Source of the DNA: Bradyrhizobium diazoefficiens USDA 110 | Lineage (GTDB): Bacteria; Pseudomonadota; Alphaproteobacteria; Rhizobiales; Xanthobacteraceae | Assembly: GCF_000011365.1 (NCBI RefSeq) | Contig: NC_004463.1 | Span: 8,976,001-9,040,000 of the forward strand | Direction of reading: 5' to 3' | Length of the DNA stretch: 64,000 nucleotides | Shown: one piece after another, positions 16,175 to 28,162 of the stretch | Position numbering within the stretch: the first letter of the stretch is position 1 | Layout of the letters: every line of letters begins with the position of its first letter | Program-made: the position numbers and the translations under genes | The notes under the pieces: generated by a model | Seen by the model: only the letters and a program-made list of their open reading frames with translations | The model's database searches: none | Told to the model about the DNA's origin: nothing

Positions 16175-17019
16175 TCGCGACTCTGAAGGGTTTTGCCCAA
16201 CAGCTGGTGCCGGTGAACGGCATCAAGATCAACGCCGTCACGGGCGGCTCAGGCCCGTCGATTCTTCTGCTGCATGGCTGGCCGGAAACATGGTGGGAAT
16301 GGCACCATGTGATGCCGCAACTGGCCGCGCATTTCAGCGTGGTCGCGATCGATCTGCGCGGCGCCGGCTTTTCCGACTGTCCGCTCGGCGGCTACGACAA
16401 GGCGACAATGGCGCGCGACGCGCACGAAGTGATGGCTGCCCTTGGCCATCAACGCTACGCAGTGTGCGGCCATGATATCGGCGGAATGGTGGCCTTGCCG
16501 CTGGCTGCTGTCTATCGAGAGGCCGTAACCCACCTGGCCGTTCTGGACGTTCCGCTTCCCGGCTGGAGCGGATGGGAGGCGACGATCGCAACGCTCTGGC
16601 ACTTTGGTTTCCACATGAGCCGGGATCTCCCCGAGCGCCTGATCCATGGCCGTGAATACGACTATGTTTCGAGCTTCATGGCCGAGCGGTTCTACGATCA
16701 CAGCAGCTTCGATCCGGCGGATGTCGAGATCTACGCCAAAGCAATGGCGCTCCCCGGCCGCACCCGCGGCGGCATGGAATGGTATCGCACCCTCGCCGCC
16801 GACCACGCAGCGGCGCTTGAGTACAAGAAGCAACCGCTCGAGATCCCGGTGCTGGCTCTCGGCGGGGATCATCGCTTTGGTCCGCATATGGTGCCGATGG
16901 TCGAGGAATTCGCCAGCAACGTAACGGGCGGCTCGATCGCCCGCTGTAGCCACTATGTCGCGGACGAGCGGCCGGATGCAGTCGCAGCCGCTCTGATCGA
17001 GTTCATCGGAGCCCATTGA
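16171..17019 (+). CDS. Alpha/beta hydrolase (epoxide hydrolase/dehalogenase-like)
   Basis: 282 residues. The oxyanion HGWPETWWEWHHV follows SILLLHGWP; the nucleophile elbow is CGHDIGGM with Asp102, which favours the epoxide hydrolase/haloalkane dehalogenase branch over esterases. The acid (LALGGDHRFG) and the terminal His (CSHYVADERPDAV) are in place. ATGA overlap with the SDR gene. Substrate unknown. Confidence 0.85.
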   Translation: MIATLKGFAQQLVPVNGIKINAVTGGSGPSILLLHGWPETWWEWHHVMPQLAAHFSVVAIDLRGAGFSDCPLGGYDKATMARDAHEVMAALGHQRYAVCGHDIGGMVALPLAAVYREAVTHLAVLDVPLPGWSGWEATIATLWHFGFHMSRDLPERLIHGREYDYVSSFMAERFYDHSSFDPADVEIYAKAMALPGRTRGGMEWYRTLAADHAAALEYKKQPLEIPVLALGGDHRFGPHMVPMVEEFASNVTGGSIARCSHYVADERPDAVAAALIEFIGAH

Positions 17020-17124
17020 AACTCGGCGCCCGTGTCGTTGTGGGCCGGAGAAATCGCGACACTGCGGCAACAGAGCCCCGCACTCATCACGATCGATCAA
17101 TTCAATCAGAAAGGACAACCCGTC

Positions 17125-17655
17125 ATGACCACACCTATCATCCGCGGCGTCAACCATATCGGCATCACGGTGCCCGACATAGAAGCCGCGAAATCGTTCC
17201 TGGTGCAAGCTTTCGGCGGCCAGGTGATCTATCAGTCCTTCGGGCCGCAGGATCCGCCGCGGCAAGGCCCCGAATTCGAGCGGGCCGTCGGAGCGTTCCC
17301 GGGAACGGTCGTGCGTGGACAGGCGATGGTCAAGATCGGCACCGGACCCGACATCGAGCTGTTCGAAATGCACGGCCCCCAACAAGCCCAGCCGATCCGA
17401 GCGAGCGACTTCGGCATCACGCATTTCGGTGTCTACACCGACGACATCGACGCCTCGGTCACGCGCTTCGAAAAGGCCGGAGGCACACGCCTCACCGCGC
17501 CGCGCGCGATTCCTTACGCAACCGAGAAAGGTCTTGGAAACAAGGTCTGTTACTGCCGAATGCCATGGGGCACCACGATGGAATTCATCACCACGCCAGA
17601 TCGCATGCCTTACCACGACCAGACGGCCTTGCGGAGGTGGCAAGACGAGGATTGA
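17125..17655 (+). CDS. VOC (glyoxalase/dioxygenase superfamily) protein
   Basis: 176 residues from the ATG at 17125, with aaaggaca as ribosome-binding site; the longer frame to 17032 has no good start. Paired beta-alpha-beta modules: VNHIGITVPDIEAAKSFLVQAFGG and ITHFGVYTDDIDASVTRFEKAGG, with ELFEM and WGTTMEFIT supplying metal-ligand glutamates. Likely the third gene of the SDR-hydrolase-VOC operon. Confidence 0.8.
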   Translation: MTTPIIRGVNHIGITVPDIEAAKSFLVQAFGGQVIYQSFGPQDPPRQGPEFERAVGAFPGTVVRGQAMVKIGTGPDIELFEMHGPQQAQPIRASDFGITHFGVYTDDIDASVTRFEKAGGTRLTAPRAIPYATEKGLGNKVCYCRMPWGTTMEFITTPDRMPYHDQTALRRWQDED

Positions 17656-17927
17656 GATGAGCGGGACGGCGCCGGCTCGCGCCGTCGACATGCAGGTTGC
17701 ACGGCACCGGCTGGGCGCTCGGTCCTCCGCGCGTCTTTTCGAAACAGAGTCCAAGCCGCCGTCTCATCCTCGATATGTGCCCGAATCGGCGGGGCAGCGC
17801 GATGCCGGACGATTCACACGGTTCGCGTAAACCGGGCAAGGGCCGTCCGGCGGCCGACATACATATCGATCGCAATCATAAACAGCGGACGCGCGCTGAA
17901 TGCGAAGGTTCTGTAGAAAGTCGTCTG

Positions 17928-18227
17928 ATGGCAAATGCAACAATGGTCGTGACCTGCAGCGGCGGCACATACTTCGATCGCGACTATTATGTCGACGTGC
18001 ATCTACCGTTGGCGCTCGCATGCTGGCAGAAGCATGGCCTCGAAAGCGCCGCCGCCTTCTTCCCTCGAGACGTCAATTCGGTAGATGTTTCCGTCGGGTT
18101 TTATCGGTTTCGCGATGAGGCTTCGCTTCACGCTGCGCTTGCATCCGCCGACACCGACGCAATTATGGACGATGTCCCCCGATTTACTGACGCCAACGTT
18201 ACCCGAATGATCGGAGCCCCGCTCTGA
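17928..18227 (+). CDS. EthD-domain protein
   Basis: 99 residues from MANATMVVTC. The pattern GGTYFDRDYYVDVHLPLALACWQKHGLE and the closing DVPRFTDANVTRMIGAPL are those of EthD-family ferredoxin-fold proteins, often found with ring-cleaving or ether-degrading enzymes. The upstream in-frame extension to 17697 is out of character and probably non-coding. Confidence 0.75.
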   Translation: MANATMVVTCSGGTYFDRDYYVDVHLPLALACWQKHGLESAAAFFPRDVNSVDVSVGFYRFRDEASLHAALASADTDAIMDDVPRFTDANVTRMIGAPL

Positions 18228-18586
18228 CGGGCGGATGTCGCGATGCATCCCGTTAACTCGTCAATTCCGACTGGCAGGATCATACGCCTTACCAGTGGAC
18301 GAAATTCCTGACATTGACGCCGGTCGCGGCCAAGCGTCGACCCATCTCGGAAGTCCGACAATGTCCGCTTTCGCGCCGTTGTTGGGGGACAAGCGGACAT
18401 AGGTGCGCCTACTCTCAGCGGCAGAGTTTATGAGTACGCACCCTAGTTTACAAATGATCGTTTTACGTTCTTGCGGCGCCCATGGTTGTCTTTGGGCACG
18501 AGAGGGCGATCGGCGGACAGTCGAAGCGGATCTCGTAGTGCGGTGGCCAGAAAGCGACATCGCAAATACATAGGAAGAATCCGGAC
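18228..18586. other. Intergenic stretch without a recognised gene
   Basis: No frame on either strand resembles a gene. It contains an inverted repeat (aatgtccgct / agcggacat, 18359-18402) but no promoter I can name. Confidence 0.4.
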
Positions 18587-19106
18587 ATGAACAAAACCCA
18601 GATACATTCCTTCGTGCTTCCCGATGCAGCAAAAGCATTTTTGCAGAAGGAACTAGCTCCCATCAAATATCCTGCCACCGCCTACGGATCTTATCTTGCG
18701 CAGATCTCCGCAGTGCGGTCGAAGATCGCCGTTGCGTTGACCGATATCCTGCCGTTTCTCTCGGAGCAGGTTCCTCCGTCAGCTCGCCCCGCGGCTATCG
18801 AGATTACGAATCTGCCGGTCGATGCGAACATCGACCGCCCTCCGTCCAATGGCGCGAAGCTAAAGCATATCCCAAAGGCGTCGTACTTGTCTGAGAATCT
18901 ACTCGTTCTCTTCGCCGGGCTGTTCGGCACTCCCTTCTCGATGTCGTTCGAAAGCGAGAGCCTAGTGAACAACGTCATTCCCTTGCCGTCCGCCAAGTCG
19001 GACTTTAGCGCCCTCAGCTCTTCGTCGGATCTGAGCTTCCACATCGAGAACGCGGCCTTGAGATTTCATGACAATGGCCGCGACTGTGCGCCAATGGCGC
19101 TGTTCT
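18587..19106 (+). pseudogene. Clavaminate-synthase/TauD-like oxygenase, 3' truncated
   Basis: About 173 authentic residues from MNKTQIHSFVLP. Features of the clavaminate-synthase-like Fe(II)/2-oxoglutarate family: YGSYLAQISAVRSKIAVALTDIL, ENLLVLFAGLFGTPF and the metal-binding H-x-E in LSFHIENAALRF (His152, Glu154). After CAPMALFFTG the frame runs into the antisense of an IS5 transposase and no longer makes sense, so the second iron ligand His and the Arg are lost. Relatives hydroxylate amino acids in natural-product pathways; this copy is dead. Confidence 0.65.
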
Positions 19107-19845
19107 TCACTGGAGTTGTAAGGCGCGGCTGCCTTGCCCTTGCCGATGCACTCCACCTCCGGGGCGTGGAAAGAATAATGCTTCCAGCCACGCTGACGCT
19201 GCTGTTGCGAGCGGATCTGCGAAGCGCGGCTGAGCGGGAGGACGAAGGCGTTCTCGAGCACAGCTCGACCTTCGATCTTGCGGCCGATATCGCGGATGAT
19301 CGTACGCCTCCGACGGGGATCTCGTCGTATGCGTACGGATGATCCGGCCCAGCCGGCTGTGCAGGATGCGCAACTGCCGCTGATGCCGCCTGAATTGCTT
19401 GGCATGGGCGTAGCGTCCCGCCATCATTGCCGCGGTCTTGGCGACGCGAAGATAGGACTGCCGCAGCTTGACCCCGTGCTTCCTCGCCATGCGGTTGAGC
19501 CCCTTGATGGCCGCGTGCAGCAGCTTAGCATCGGTCGGAAAGGTGATCGCCTTCGGCTGCACGGTGGTATCGACCGTGACACGCTTGAGGTCCTGGCTGC
19601 GTAACGCGCCGGCTTCGTGCGCCACCCGCAGGCTCTCGGCCAACAGCAGCTCCAGCTTGTCGCCGAGCCGCTTGCGCCAGTGGCTCAGGTCCGAGCGCTC
19701 GTGCGGAAATGAATGCTGGAAGAACTCTTCGCCGGTGAAGTACTGGAAATACGGGTCGTGGACCCAGCGCTCGCACACCCCTTCGTCGGACAGGCCGTAA
19801 ATCTGCTTGAGCAGCAGCAGCCCAATCACGAAGCGGGTCGCGATG
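19107..19845 (-). pseudogene. IS5-family transposase fragment
   Basis: Reads TRFVIGLLLLKQIYGLSDEGVCERWVHDPYFQYFTGEEFFQH, SQDLKRVTVDTTVQPKAITFPTD and, after a frameshift near 19300, HAPEVECIGKGKAAAPYN. Both ends are missing: the N-terminus is cut at a recombinase fragment and the C-terminus at the oxygenase gene. Confidence 0.8.
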
Positions 19846-19915
19846 CCTGCCCTTACTCGCCACCTACCTCGGCCACGCCAACTATAGCGACACAGCCTAC
19901 TACCTCACCGGCTCG
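19846..19915 (+). pseudogene. Tyrosine recombinase C-terminal scrap
   Basis: LLATYLGHANYSDTAYYLTGS in the third frame matches the end of a site-specific recombinase (LGH and the catalytic Tyr region). Only this tail remains, cut on the left by IS5 DNA. It directly precedes a second recombinase in another frame. Confidence 0.6.
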
Positions 19916-20526
19916 TCGGATCCCCACCAAACGGGCCCACATCGAGGTGACGCATCATCTCACCAACGCCGAGGTGGAGGCTATCATCGCAGCCCCTGAT
20001 CAGACGACGTCCCGCGGTCGGCGCGACCGGGCCTTTCTGCTCTTCTTGGCGAGAACCGGCGCTCGCGTGTCCGAAGCGACCGGCGTCAACGCGAACGACC
20101 TTCAGTTGGAGCGAGGACGCCCGCAGGTGCTGCTTCATGGCAAGGGACGCCGAGATCGCGTCGTTCCCATTCCTCAGGATTTGGTGCGATCGCTGACCAA
20201 CCTATTGAGCGAACGCGGCCTCGCCCATCATGAACCGCGGCCAATCTTCGTCGGGGTCCACAACGAGCGCCTGACGCGTTTCGGCGCGACACACATCGTG
20301 CGGCGTGCCGCCTCCCAGGCCGGGTCCACGAGGCCAAGCTTGGAGGGCAAGCCGATATCGCCGCACATCTTCCGGCATTCCCTCGCCATGAAGCTTCTCC
20401 GGTCAGGCGTGGACCTCCTGACGATTCAGGCTTGGCTTGGCCATGCTCAGGTCGCCACGACCCACCGATACGCCGCTGCGGATGTCGAGATGATGCGCCG
20501 GGGACTTGAGAAGGCGGGCGTCTCAG
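19914..20526 (+). CDS. Tyrosine recombinase, N- and C-terminally incomplete
   Basis: About 200 residues with the complete catalytic core: ARTGARVSEATGV (first Arg), HIFRHSLAMKLLRSG (H-x-x-R), WLGHAQVATTHRY (His and nucleophile Tyr). An N-terminal core-binding domain is lacking and after GLEKAGVSGD the frame enters IS66 DNA. The arrangement of two consecutive recombinases recalls the recombinase-in-trio (RIT) elements. Confidence 0.65.
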
Positions 20527-21319
20527 GCGACGGAAGCGCTTCTGGCCCAGATCGCCGTCGCCAAATATGCCGATGGCCTGCCGCTCTACCGGCAGGAGGC
20601 TATCTACGCCCGCGACAAGGTCGAGCTCGACCGCCAGTTGATGGCGCAATGGATGGGCAAGCTCGGCTTCGAGCTCGAGATCATGGCCGACTACATCTTC
20701 AGCGAGGTCAAGAAGGCCGAACGGGTCTTTGCCGACGAAACCACTTTGCAGACGCTCGCTCCGGGCTCCGGATCGACAAAGACGGCCTATTTATGGGCCT
20801 ATGCCAGGGATGATCGAACGTTTGGCCGCAACGGTCCCCCGATGGTGGCTTATCGCTTCGAAGACAGCCGCTCCGGTGAATGCGCGGTCCGCCATCTCAA
20901 TGGTTATCGCGGAATCCTGCAGGTGGATGGCTACGCCGCCTATAACAAGCTCGCGCGATCCGATCGCGGCAATGATTGCATCACAGGCTGGCTGCTGGTC
21001 ACACTGCAGACGCAAGTTCTACGAGCTGCATGTTGCAGGGAGCTCAGAAGTGGCAACGGCGACGGTCGAGCGGATGGCGAAGTTCTGGCAGGTCGAGAAA
21101 ACGATGCGCGGTCAAAGCCCCGACACTCGCGTTGCCGCGCGCCAGCAAGCCTCCGCGGCGATCGTCGCAGATCTCTTCGATCTCTGGCAGCAGACCTTGC
21201 GTCGGATCTTCGGCAAATCAAAACTGGCTGAGGCGATCCGCTATGCCGTCTCGCGCCGTGCCATCTTCGAACGATTTCTGACCGATGGTCGCATCGAGCT
21301 CGGTAGAGTCGACGACTGA
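20527..21319 (+). pseudogene. IS66 TnpC fragment with frameshift
   Basis: Reads EALLAQIAVAKYADGLPLYRQEAIYARDKVELDRQLMAQWMG, FADETTLQTLAPGSGSTKTAYLWAYARDDRTFG and LQVDGYAAYNKLA, the DDE core of IS66 TnpC. A frame change near 20995 is followed by HCRRKFYELHVAGSS and RRAIFERFLTDGRIEL. N- and C-terminal parts are missing. Confidence 0.75.
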
Positions 21320-21369
21320 CGCGGTGGCTACAGGTTCCGAGGAGTTGCCGTTGGCCGGCAGCTTTCGCT

Positions 21370-22769
<1,400 letters not shown>

Positions 22770-22790
<21 letters not shown>

Positions 22791-23568
22791 GTTCATCACC
22801 AATCGCCGTGTTCTCGACTACCGAAACCGGCAGCTTTACGTCTTGCCTGCCGAAATCGAAGTAGTCATACTCAACTTTGGCTGACCAGCCGGGCAGGAAG
22901 GCATACTCGATGCCCGCACCCAATGTGCCGCCAAATATGTTCTTGGTCGCTCGGCCATCGGCAGCACCGTTAGCAGCAAAGCCAGCCCCCAAGTTCGATG
23001 TAACGGCAAAGGACTGGTTGATGCCGATGCTGGAATCGGCCCAAGCTGCGCCGCCCTTGATGTAGACTAGGCCGCGGTCGCCCACCGTGACGCCGACCCG
23101 TCCGGTGATATCGGCAATCCATTTGGTGTCGTTCGTGCAGTTCAAGACCACAAAGCAGCCAGTGCGCCCCTTGATACCACTCCATAAAAAATCGCTTTCC
23201 ACGCCGTAGACCATCACACCGGACTGGAAATTGTAACCGGCTTGTACGCCGCCGAGGAAGCCGTTCAGCTGCACCTGCGGCAATGGCACATTCAAATCGG
23301 CAGTGCCGCCGATGAGCTGGTTTACGGTCTGGTTGACGGGGGCGCCAATGAATGTATTGCCCACAGCGAGGTCGGTCTGGCTGGTACCCCAACCCGAGCC
23401 TACACTGCCGCCGATGTAACCTCCAGTCCAGCTGAAGAGAGGATAAACGGGAGCCGGCGCTTTGACGACAGGTGCCGCAGGCAAATCAGCAGCTAAACTT
23501 CCGCTCCCAAAAGCGATCGTCCCGAACGCAATGATGCTCGCGAGCGACAATTGCTTGTTGCACTTCAT
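22770..23568 (-). pseudogene. Omp31-like outer-membrane beta-barrel protein, 3' truncated
   Basis: Starts at the ATG at 23568 with gagga as ribosome-binding site. Signal peptide MKCNKQLSLASIIAFGTIAFGSGSLAA, then the mature start ADLPAAPVVKAPAPVYPLFSWTGGYIGG, characteristic of Rhizobiales porin-like proteins. Alternating strands follow (YNFQSGVMVYGVESDFLW, DITGRVGVTVGDRGLVYIKGGAAWADS, GAGIEYAFLPGWSAKVEYDYFDFG). The expected end (a strand closing in a C-terminal aromatic) is replaced after about NTENI by group II intron DNA; the frame stops at 22732. Confidence 0.75.
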
Positions 23569-24011
23569 CCGAGAGTCCTCCTGCTGAGCACGGAAAAATA
23601 TTGCGTAGCTTGTCCCCAAGTTGTGGTTAGCTCGATAGTTCGAGCTGGCAGGCAGATCACCTCTCCAATCTGGTAGGAGGCAGCATCTTGCTGCAACTGC
23701 GACAGCCGCTTCTTGCCGTGTCCATTCCAGAGAGGCGAGCAGGCTCTGCTTTCATGCTTGTACGACGGTGCTCAGCAATCCTTTCGCGAAGATCCGTGAC
23801 ACGGCCGAATAATGGGCTATTTTACAAAGCCACGTCGTGGTGATTCTCGCGGCCCTTGGCCGACGTATTGCGCGGTATATCGTTAATGGCTGGGCCTCGA
23901 TTTGGCTGCGATTTCCACGTTCGCTCTTGATGCGACCCACCATCGGGAAGGGTAGGCTCGATGTCGACGACTCGTGCGTTTCATGTCGTTGTCGTCCGGG
24001 ACGCGTAGAAG
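23569..24011. other. Gene-free stretch between the porin relic and parA
   Basis: Contains the porin promoter side and the leader of the ParA gene. I see no gene, no tts box and no -24/-12 element. Confidence 0.35.
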
Positions 24012-24680
24012 ATGTATGTCCTTGCTCTGGTCACCCAAAAAGGCGGAAGCGGCAAGAGCACGCTGGCGGTCGGAATTGCAGTCGCAGCGTTGGGGAACGG
24101 GGAGCGCGTCGCAATTGTCGAGGCGGATCCACAAGGCACGATTTCAAAATGGAAAGAGCGGCGCCGCCATCCCGATCCCCGGGTCGTTCGGGTCGCTGAT
24201 TCGGCCGAAATAGAACGGGCGCTCGTCAGCCTTGAAGCCGAGGGGATCTGGCTTACGGTTATCGATACCGCCGCCACGAACAATGCACTGGCCATGCGCG
24301 CCATCGCGAGGGCCGATCTTTGCCTGATCCCGGTGCGTCCGAGTCCCGCCGACATCGAAGCTGCGATACCGACGCTGATTGCTATTCGTAGGCTCAACCG
24401 CCGATTTGCTTTCGTCCTCGCTCAGACGCCACCGCGGGGCTGCCGCGTGAGTGAAGCCGCGACGTCGCTCAATTCGCTCGGGGTGCTCGCGCTTCCCTAT
24501 GTCGGACAGCGCAATGACCATCAGGACGCGCTTGGGGCAGGATTAGGCGTGACGGAGTTTGCACAAGAGGGAAGAGCCTCGGAGGAAGTTCGTGAGCTGT
24601 GGCGCTGGATCTTGAAGAAGCTTGTCGAGGGGTCGTCAGATCATGAACCACACGCAAGAAACGAAAAAGCCGCGTACTAG
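24012..24680 (+). CDS. ParA-like partitioning ATPase
   Basis: 222 residues. The deviant Walker A KGGSGKST at residues 10-17, the A' motif VAIVEADPQGTISKWKERR and Walker B TVIDTAATNNALAMRAIARADLCLIPVRPSPADIEA mark a plasmid-type small ParA. It lacks an N-terminal HTH. Its 3' end overlaps the next gene by 38 bases. A ParA with a non-ParB partner in an island suggests maintenance of an integrative element or former plasmid. Confidence 0.85.
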   Translation: MYVLALVTQKGGSGKSTLAVGIAVAALGNGERVAIVEADPQGTISKWKERRRHPDPRVVRVADSAEIERALVSLEAEGIWLTVIDTAATNNALAMRAIARADLCLIPVRPSPADIEAAIPTLIAIRRLNRRFAFVLAQTPPRGCRVSEAATSLNSLGVLALPYVGQRNDHQDALGAGLGVTEFAQEGRASEEVRELWRWILKKLVEGSSDHEPHARNEKAAY

Positions 24681-25680
24681 GCAGACGCGCTGCGCGCGAC
24701 GCTCGCTCGTGGAGCTTACCGCGGCGGCGAGCCGAGCCGTTGACGATGGCCTGTTTGTGCTGCCCCGCGGGATTGCTGCTTCCAATCTGCGATCGGAGCA
24801 CTCAGGCCCGAATACGTCTGATCAAACAATTCTTGCAAGGCAAGCGACGGCTCCGAGTCCCGTTGCGGTGCTTGAATCTCGGAATGCGGCGGCGCCGCGC
24901 AAGGACGAACTCCTAGATTCCGACACTACCACCGAGATGATGGTGAAGGTTGCCGAAGACTCTCAAGACAGAGCTTCTGAAAACATCAAAGCCAGCCTGA
25001 ATGCTGCCTTGGACCATGCAAACGGCCTCGTAGAGACGCGGGTGGGAGGCGAAGCGGCGTCGAAAACCGTCGTCGCTTCCGGACTTGAAAGCAATTTTTT
25101 GACCGTTCTCAAAGAAGCCGCAACGGGGTTTCGCGCGGATGCGGCCGAATTAATCATGCAGAAGGAACCAGCCGACAGCGCGGGACAGTCGCAACCGCGA
25201 TATATGCGGCGGCTCACCGACGAGGCGGTCAGATTGCTCGACGATCTTCGGAGCGGCAAGCTGGAGAACCAGGCGAACTTCATCCTGAGCGAGTGCTTCA
25301 GGGAAGCCGCCAGCGCGTTCTCTATCATCAATCAGCAGCTCAAGCGCGACGGCTATCCCGCGAGCATTGATCCATCAATCTTCATTTGGCTTGCCAATAT
25401 CACCGAACCGGAGACGCGTGACACCGGGACCAAGCGACTTGAGATCGTACCCAACCACCGAGGTCGTCCGAGCACGTACACGCGCCAGGTCGCTCAGTTC
25501 ATCTGGCACCTTGTCGAGGGACAGGGCTGCGGGCGCCAGGCCGCATATCGGGCGGCGCTCACGAAGTTCTCCGTAACCGCGAGTTTCGTCGAGAACGCCT
25601 ATGCGTTTTGGGAGCCGGTCTTCAAACGGGCGGGACCGCACGTGAGGATGCTGACCCGCATTTCAGATCCAGAAGTGTAA
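24643..25680 (+). CDS. ParA partner protein of unknown family
   Basis: 345 residues from MNHTQETKKPRTRQTRCARRSLVELTAAASRAVDD, a basic N-terminus that may bind DNA. The middle is helical (ENIKASLNAALDHANGLVETRV, EAVRLLDDLRSGKLENQANFILSECFREAASAFSIINQQL). The C-terminal part (GRPSTYTRQVAQFIWHLVEGQGCGRQAAYRAALTKFSVTASFVENAYAFWE) looks like an HTH. No ParB box is seen. The overlap with parA argues for joint function. The IS21 begins two bases after its stop. Confidence 0.6.
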   Translation: MNHTQETKKPRTRQTRCARRSLVELTAAASRAVDDGLFVLPRGIAASNLRSEHSGPNTSDQTILARQATAPSPVAVLESRNAAAPRKDELLDSDTTTEMMVKVAEDSQDRASENIKASLNAALDHANGLVETRVGGEAASKTVVASGLESNFLTVLKEAATGFRADAAELIMQKEPADSAGQSQPRYMRRLTDEAVRLLDDLRSGKLENQANFILSECFREAASAFSIINQQLKRDGYPASIDPSIFIWLANITEPETRDTGTKRLEIVPNHRGRPSTYTRQVAQFIWHLVEGQGCGRQAAYRAALTKFSVTASFVENAYAFWEPVFKRAGPHVRMLTRISDPEV

Positions 25681-25684
25681 AGTG

Positions 25685-26548
25685 TCAATCGGCTTGCAAA
25701 TTTGACCCTTCATCGGCGTCCAATTTTGACCCCTTTCCGCGGCGGGGTTTGCTGGTAGCGCTCGTCTCGTCGGAGCTGGCCGGGATAGCGGAGGCGAGAC
25801 GAGCGCGGGTGGCGTGATCGTCGTCTCGGCTTTTGAACCGCCAGCTATCGTTGCCGGTCTCGACGATGTCGCAGTGATGGGTCAATCGGTCGAGCAACGC
25901 TGTGGTCATTTTGGCGTCGCCGAACACGCTGGGCCATTCGCCGAATGCGAGATTGGTGGTCACGATGACGGAGGCGCGCTCATAGAGCCGGCTGACGAGG
26001 TGGAAGAGAAGCTGGCCACCGGACTGGGCGAAGGGCAAATAGCCGAGTTCGTCCAGCACGATGAAGTCCATCCGGGTCAGATGCTCGGCAAGCCGTCCCT
26101 GCCGTCCATTGCGGGTCTCGGTCTCGAGGCGGTTGACGAGGTCGACCACGTTGAAGAAGCGGCCGCGGGCACCAGATCGGATGCAGCTTCTTGCGATGGC
26201 AATGGCCAGGTGGGTTTTGCCTGTGCCGGTGCCGCCGACCAGCACGACGTTGCGCTGTTGGGCGACGAAGCCGCCGCCAGCAAGATCATTGACGAGCGTC
26301 TGATTGATCGGCGTGCCGTCGAACTGGAAGTCGGCAATGTCCTTGGCAAGCGGCAGCTTGGCAATGGTGAGCTGGTATTTGATAGATCTGGCTTGCTTCT
26401 CGTTGATCTCGGCGGAGAGTAGATCGCCAACGATGCGCTGGGGTTCATGCTGACGTTTGACGGCAGTTGCCATGATCTCGTCGAAGGCAGCCTTCATGCC
26501 ATAGAGCTTGAGCTCGCCCATGAGGTCGAAGATTTGAGTTCGTTCCAT
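25685..26548 (-). CDS. istB: IS21 IstB helper ATPase
   Basis: About 288 residues from [28 protein letters not shown]+ motifs: [18 protein letters not shown] (Walker A), [19 protein letters not shown] (Walker B) and [18 protein letters not shown] (sensor 1). The ATG overlaps the istA stop. The C-terminus extends into the inverted repeat. Confidence 0.9.
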   Translation of the reverse strand: MERTQIFDLMGELKLYGMKAAFDEIMATAVKRQHEPQRIVGDLLSAEINEKQARSIKYQLTIAKLPLAKDIADFQFDGTPINQTLVNDLAGGGFVAQQRNVVLVGGTGTGKTHLAIAIARSCIRSGARGRFFNVVDLVNRLETETRNGRQGRLAEHLTRMDFIVLDELGYLPFAQSGGQLLFHLVSRLYERASVIVTTNLAFGEWPSVFGDAKMTTALLDRLTHHCDIVETGNDSWRFKSRDDDHATRARLASAIPASSDETSATSKPRRGKGSKLDADEGSNLQAD

Positions 26549-28047
26549 CAGTTGGTCCTCCGAAGGTTGTCGTAGCGGGCACAATCGGCGATTGGTGCAT
26601 GACGGAGCGTCAGGGCGGCTGGCGTCATGATGTTGGCCGGCGGGGCTGGCTCACGTTGACGGGCCAGGATGTTGAGCACCACATCGGCGGAATGAACGCT
26701 GTGACTGAGCGCTTCGGCACAGGCCGCTTCCACCGCAGGCAGACCGTCAGTCAGCACCGCGTTGAGGATGTCGACCATCTGCCGATTGCCATCGTCGATG
26801 CTGGCAAGCTTGCGCCGGATCCGCTCGATCGCGGCCGGCAGCACCCAGTCCTTGAAGGGAGCGCCGTTGCGTAAGGCGCCGGGGTTGCGGGCGAGCACCG
26901 GCACATAATGCCAAGGGTCGTAGACGGTATCGCCGCGGCCAAAGGATCGCTGATGCTCGGCAACGATACGTCCATCCTGGCGGATCACGATGCGATCGGC
27001 ATAGGCTTGAACCTCGACCGGTCGTCCGACTGCACTGGCTGCGACCGAGTACTTGTTGTTGTCGAAGCGCACCAGGCAGGTCTTCGAGACCGACGCCGTC
27101 ACCGCATGGAAGCCGTCAAATCGCCCTGCATAGGGAACGAGCCTAGGGCGTTCGACTTCGAACACGTCCCAGATCGTCTGATCGACCAGTTCCGGATGGC
27201 GATGAGCCTTGGCGTAGGTGATGCATTTGTCGAGCAGCCAGGCGTTTAACTCGTCGAGGTTTTTGAACCGCAGACGCGGCGTGAAGAAGCGTTCCCTGAC
27301 CAGCCCGACCTGGTTCTCAACCTGCCCCTTCTCCCAGCCAGACGCCGGCGTGCAGGCGACTGGATCGACCAGATAGTGGCTGCACATCTGCAAAAACCGG
27401 CGATTGTAAAGACGCCCTTTACCGACGAAGATCGTCTCCACGGCGGTCTTCATGTTGTCGTAGATGCCGCGGGTGCAGGTGCCCTTGAACAGCGCGAACG
27501 CTCGGTCGTGGGCGTCGAACACCATCTCCTGCGTCTCTCGCGGATACGCCCGGGCAAATAGCATACGGCTGTGGCAGAGCCGGACGTGAGCAACCTTCAC
27601 GACCACGGTGGTTCCGCTCAACAGCACCACCTCATGGCTCCAGTCGAACTGGTAGGCTTCGCCTGGCGCAAAACTCAGCGGGACATAGGCCGCCGCGGTC
27701 GATTGCCCGCGTTCCTTGCTCCACCGCCTGGCGTAACGTCGCACCGCATCGTAGCCGCCGTCATAGCCGCGACCGCGCAGCTCTTCGAAGATCCGGATCA
27801 ATGTCAGCTGCTCACGAGCCGATTTAGCCGCGTTCGCCGCAAGCAGCCCGTCAAGTTCGACTGCCCATCGTCCGAGCTTTGGCCGCGGCTGCACTTGCCG
27901 CTCATACTCGAAGGAGGTCTCTCCCGACCTCAGCACCTTCCGAACCGTGTTCCGTGACACCTTCAGGTCACGGGCGATCTCCTTGATCGTCTTGCCCTTG
28001 ATGAAGTGCTCGCGCCGAATCCGCGCAATCGTCTCCACGACCAGCAT
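26548..28047 (-). CDS. istA: IS21 IstA transposase
   Basis: 499 residues. N-terminal HTH ([30 protein letters not shown]), then the DDE core: [26 protein letters not shown] and [19 protein letters not shown]. The C-terminal beta-barrel domain ([24 protein letters not shown]) is complete. Confidence 0.9.
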   Translation of the reverse strand: MLVVETIARIRREHFIKGKTIKEIARDLKVSRNTVRKVLRSGETSFEYERQVQPRPKLGRWAVELDGLLAANAAKSAREQLTLIRIFEELRGRGYDGGYDAVRRYARRWSKERGQSTAAAYVPLSFAPGEAYQFDWSHEVVLLSGTTVVVKVAHVRLCHSRMLFARAYPRETQEMVFDAHDRAFALFKGTCTRGIYDNMKTAVETIFVGKGRLYNRRFLQMCSHYLVDPVACTPASGWEKGQVENQVGLVRERFFTPRLRFKNLDELNAWLLDKCITYAKAHRHPELVDQTIWDVFEVERPRLVPYAGRFDGFHAVTASVSKTCLVRFDNNKYSVAASAVGRPVEVQAYADRIVIRQDGRIVAEHQRSFGRGDTVYDPWHYVPVLARNPGALRNGAPFKDWVLPAAIERIRRKLASIDDGNRQMVDILNAVLTDGLPAVEAACAEALSHSVHSADVVLNILARQREPAPPANIMTPAALTLRHAPIADCARYDNLRRTN

Positions 28048-28162
28048 CCTCCACCACCTGCTTTGTTACGAAGCAGGCAGCGCAACAGACCAACCTGTAG
28101 GGGGGCAATTTTGGACGCCGATCCCCCGGCTTAGGGGGTCAATATTGCAAGCCGAATGACAC

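Larger units (their letters stand above)
25683..28162 (-). mobile_element. IS21-family element 1
   Basis: Ends are inverted repeats: tgtcaatcggcttgcaaatt at 25683 and the complement of a tgtcattcggcttgcaatat end at 28162. It contains istA and istB in order. It sits between the ParA-partner stop and an IS1380 fragment; the flanks show no shared target duplication, so a rearrangement followed insertion. Confidence 0.85.

Noticed and set aside
16249..17754. 501-residue minus-strand frame
   Set aside because: A shadow of the hydrolase and VOC genes caused by GC-rich codon use.
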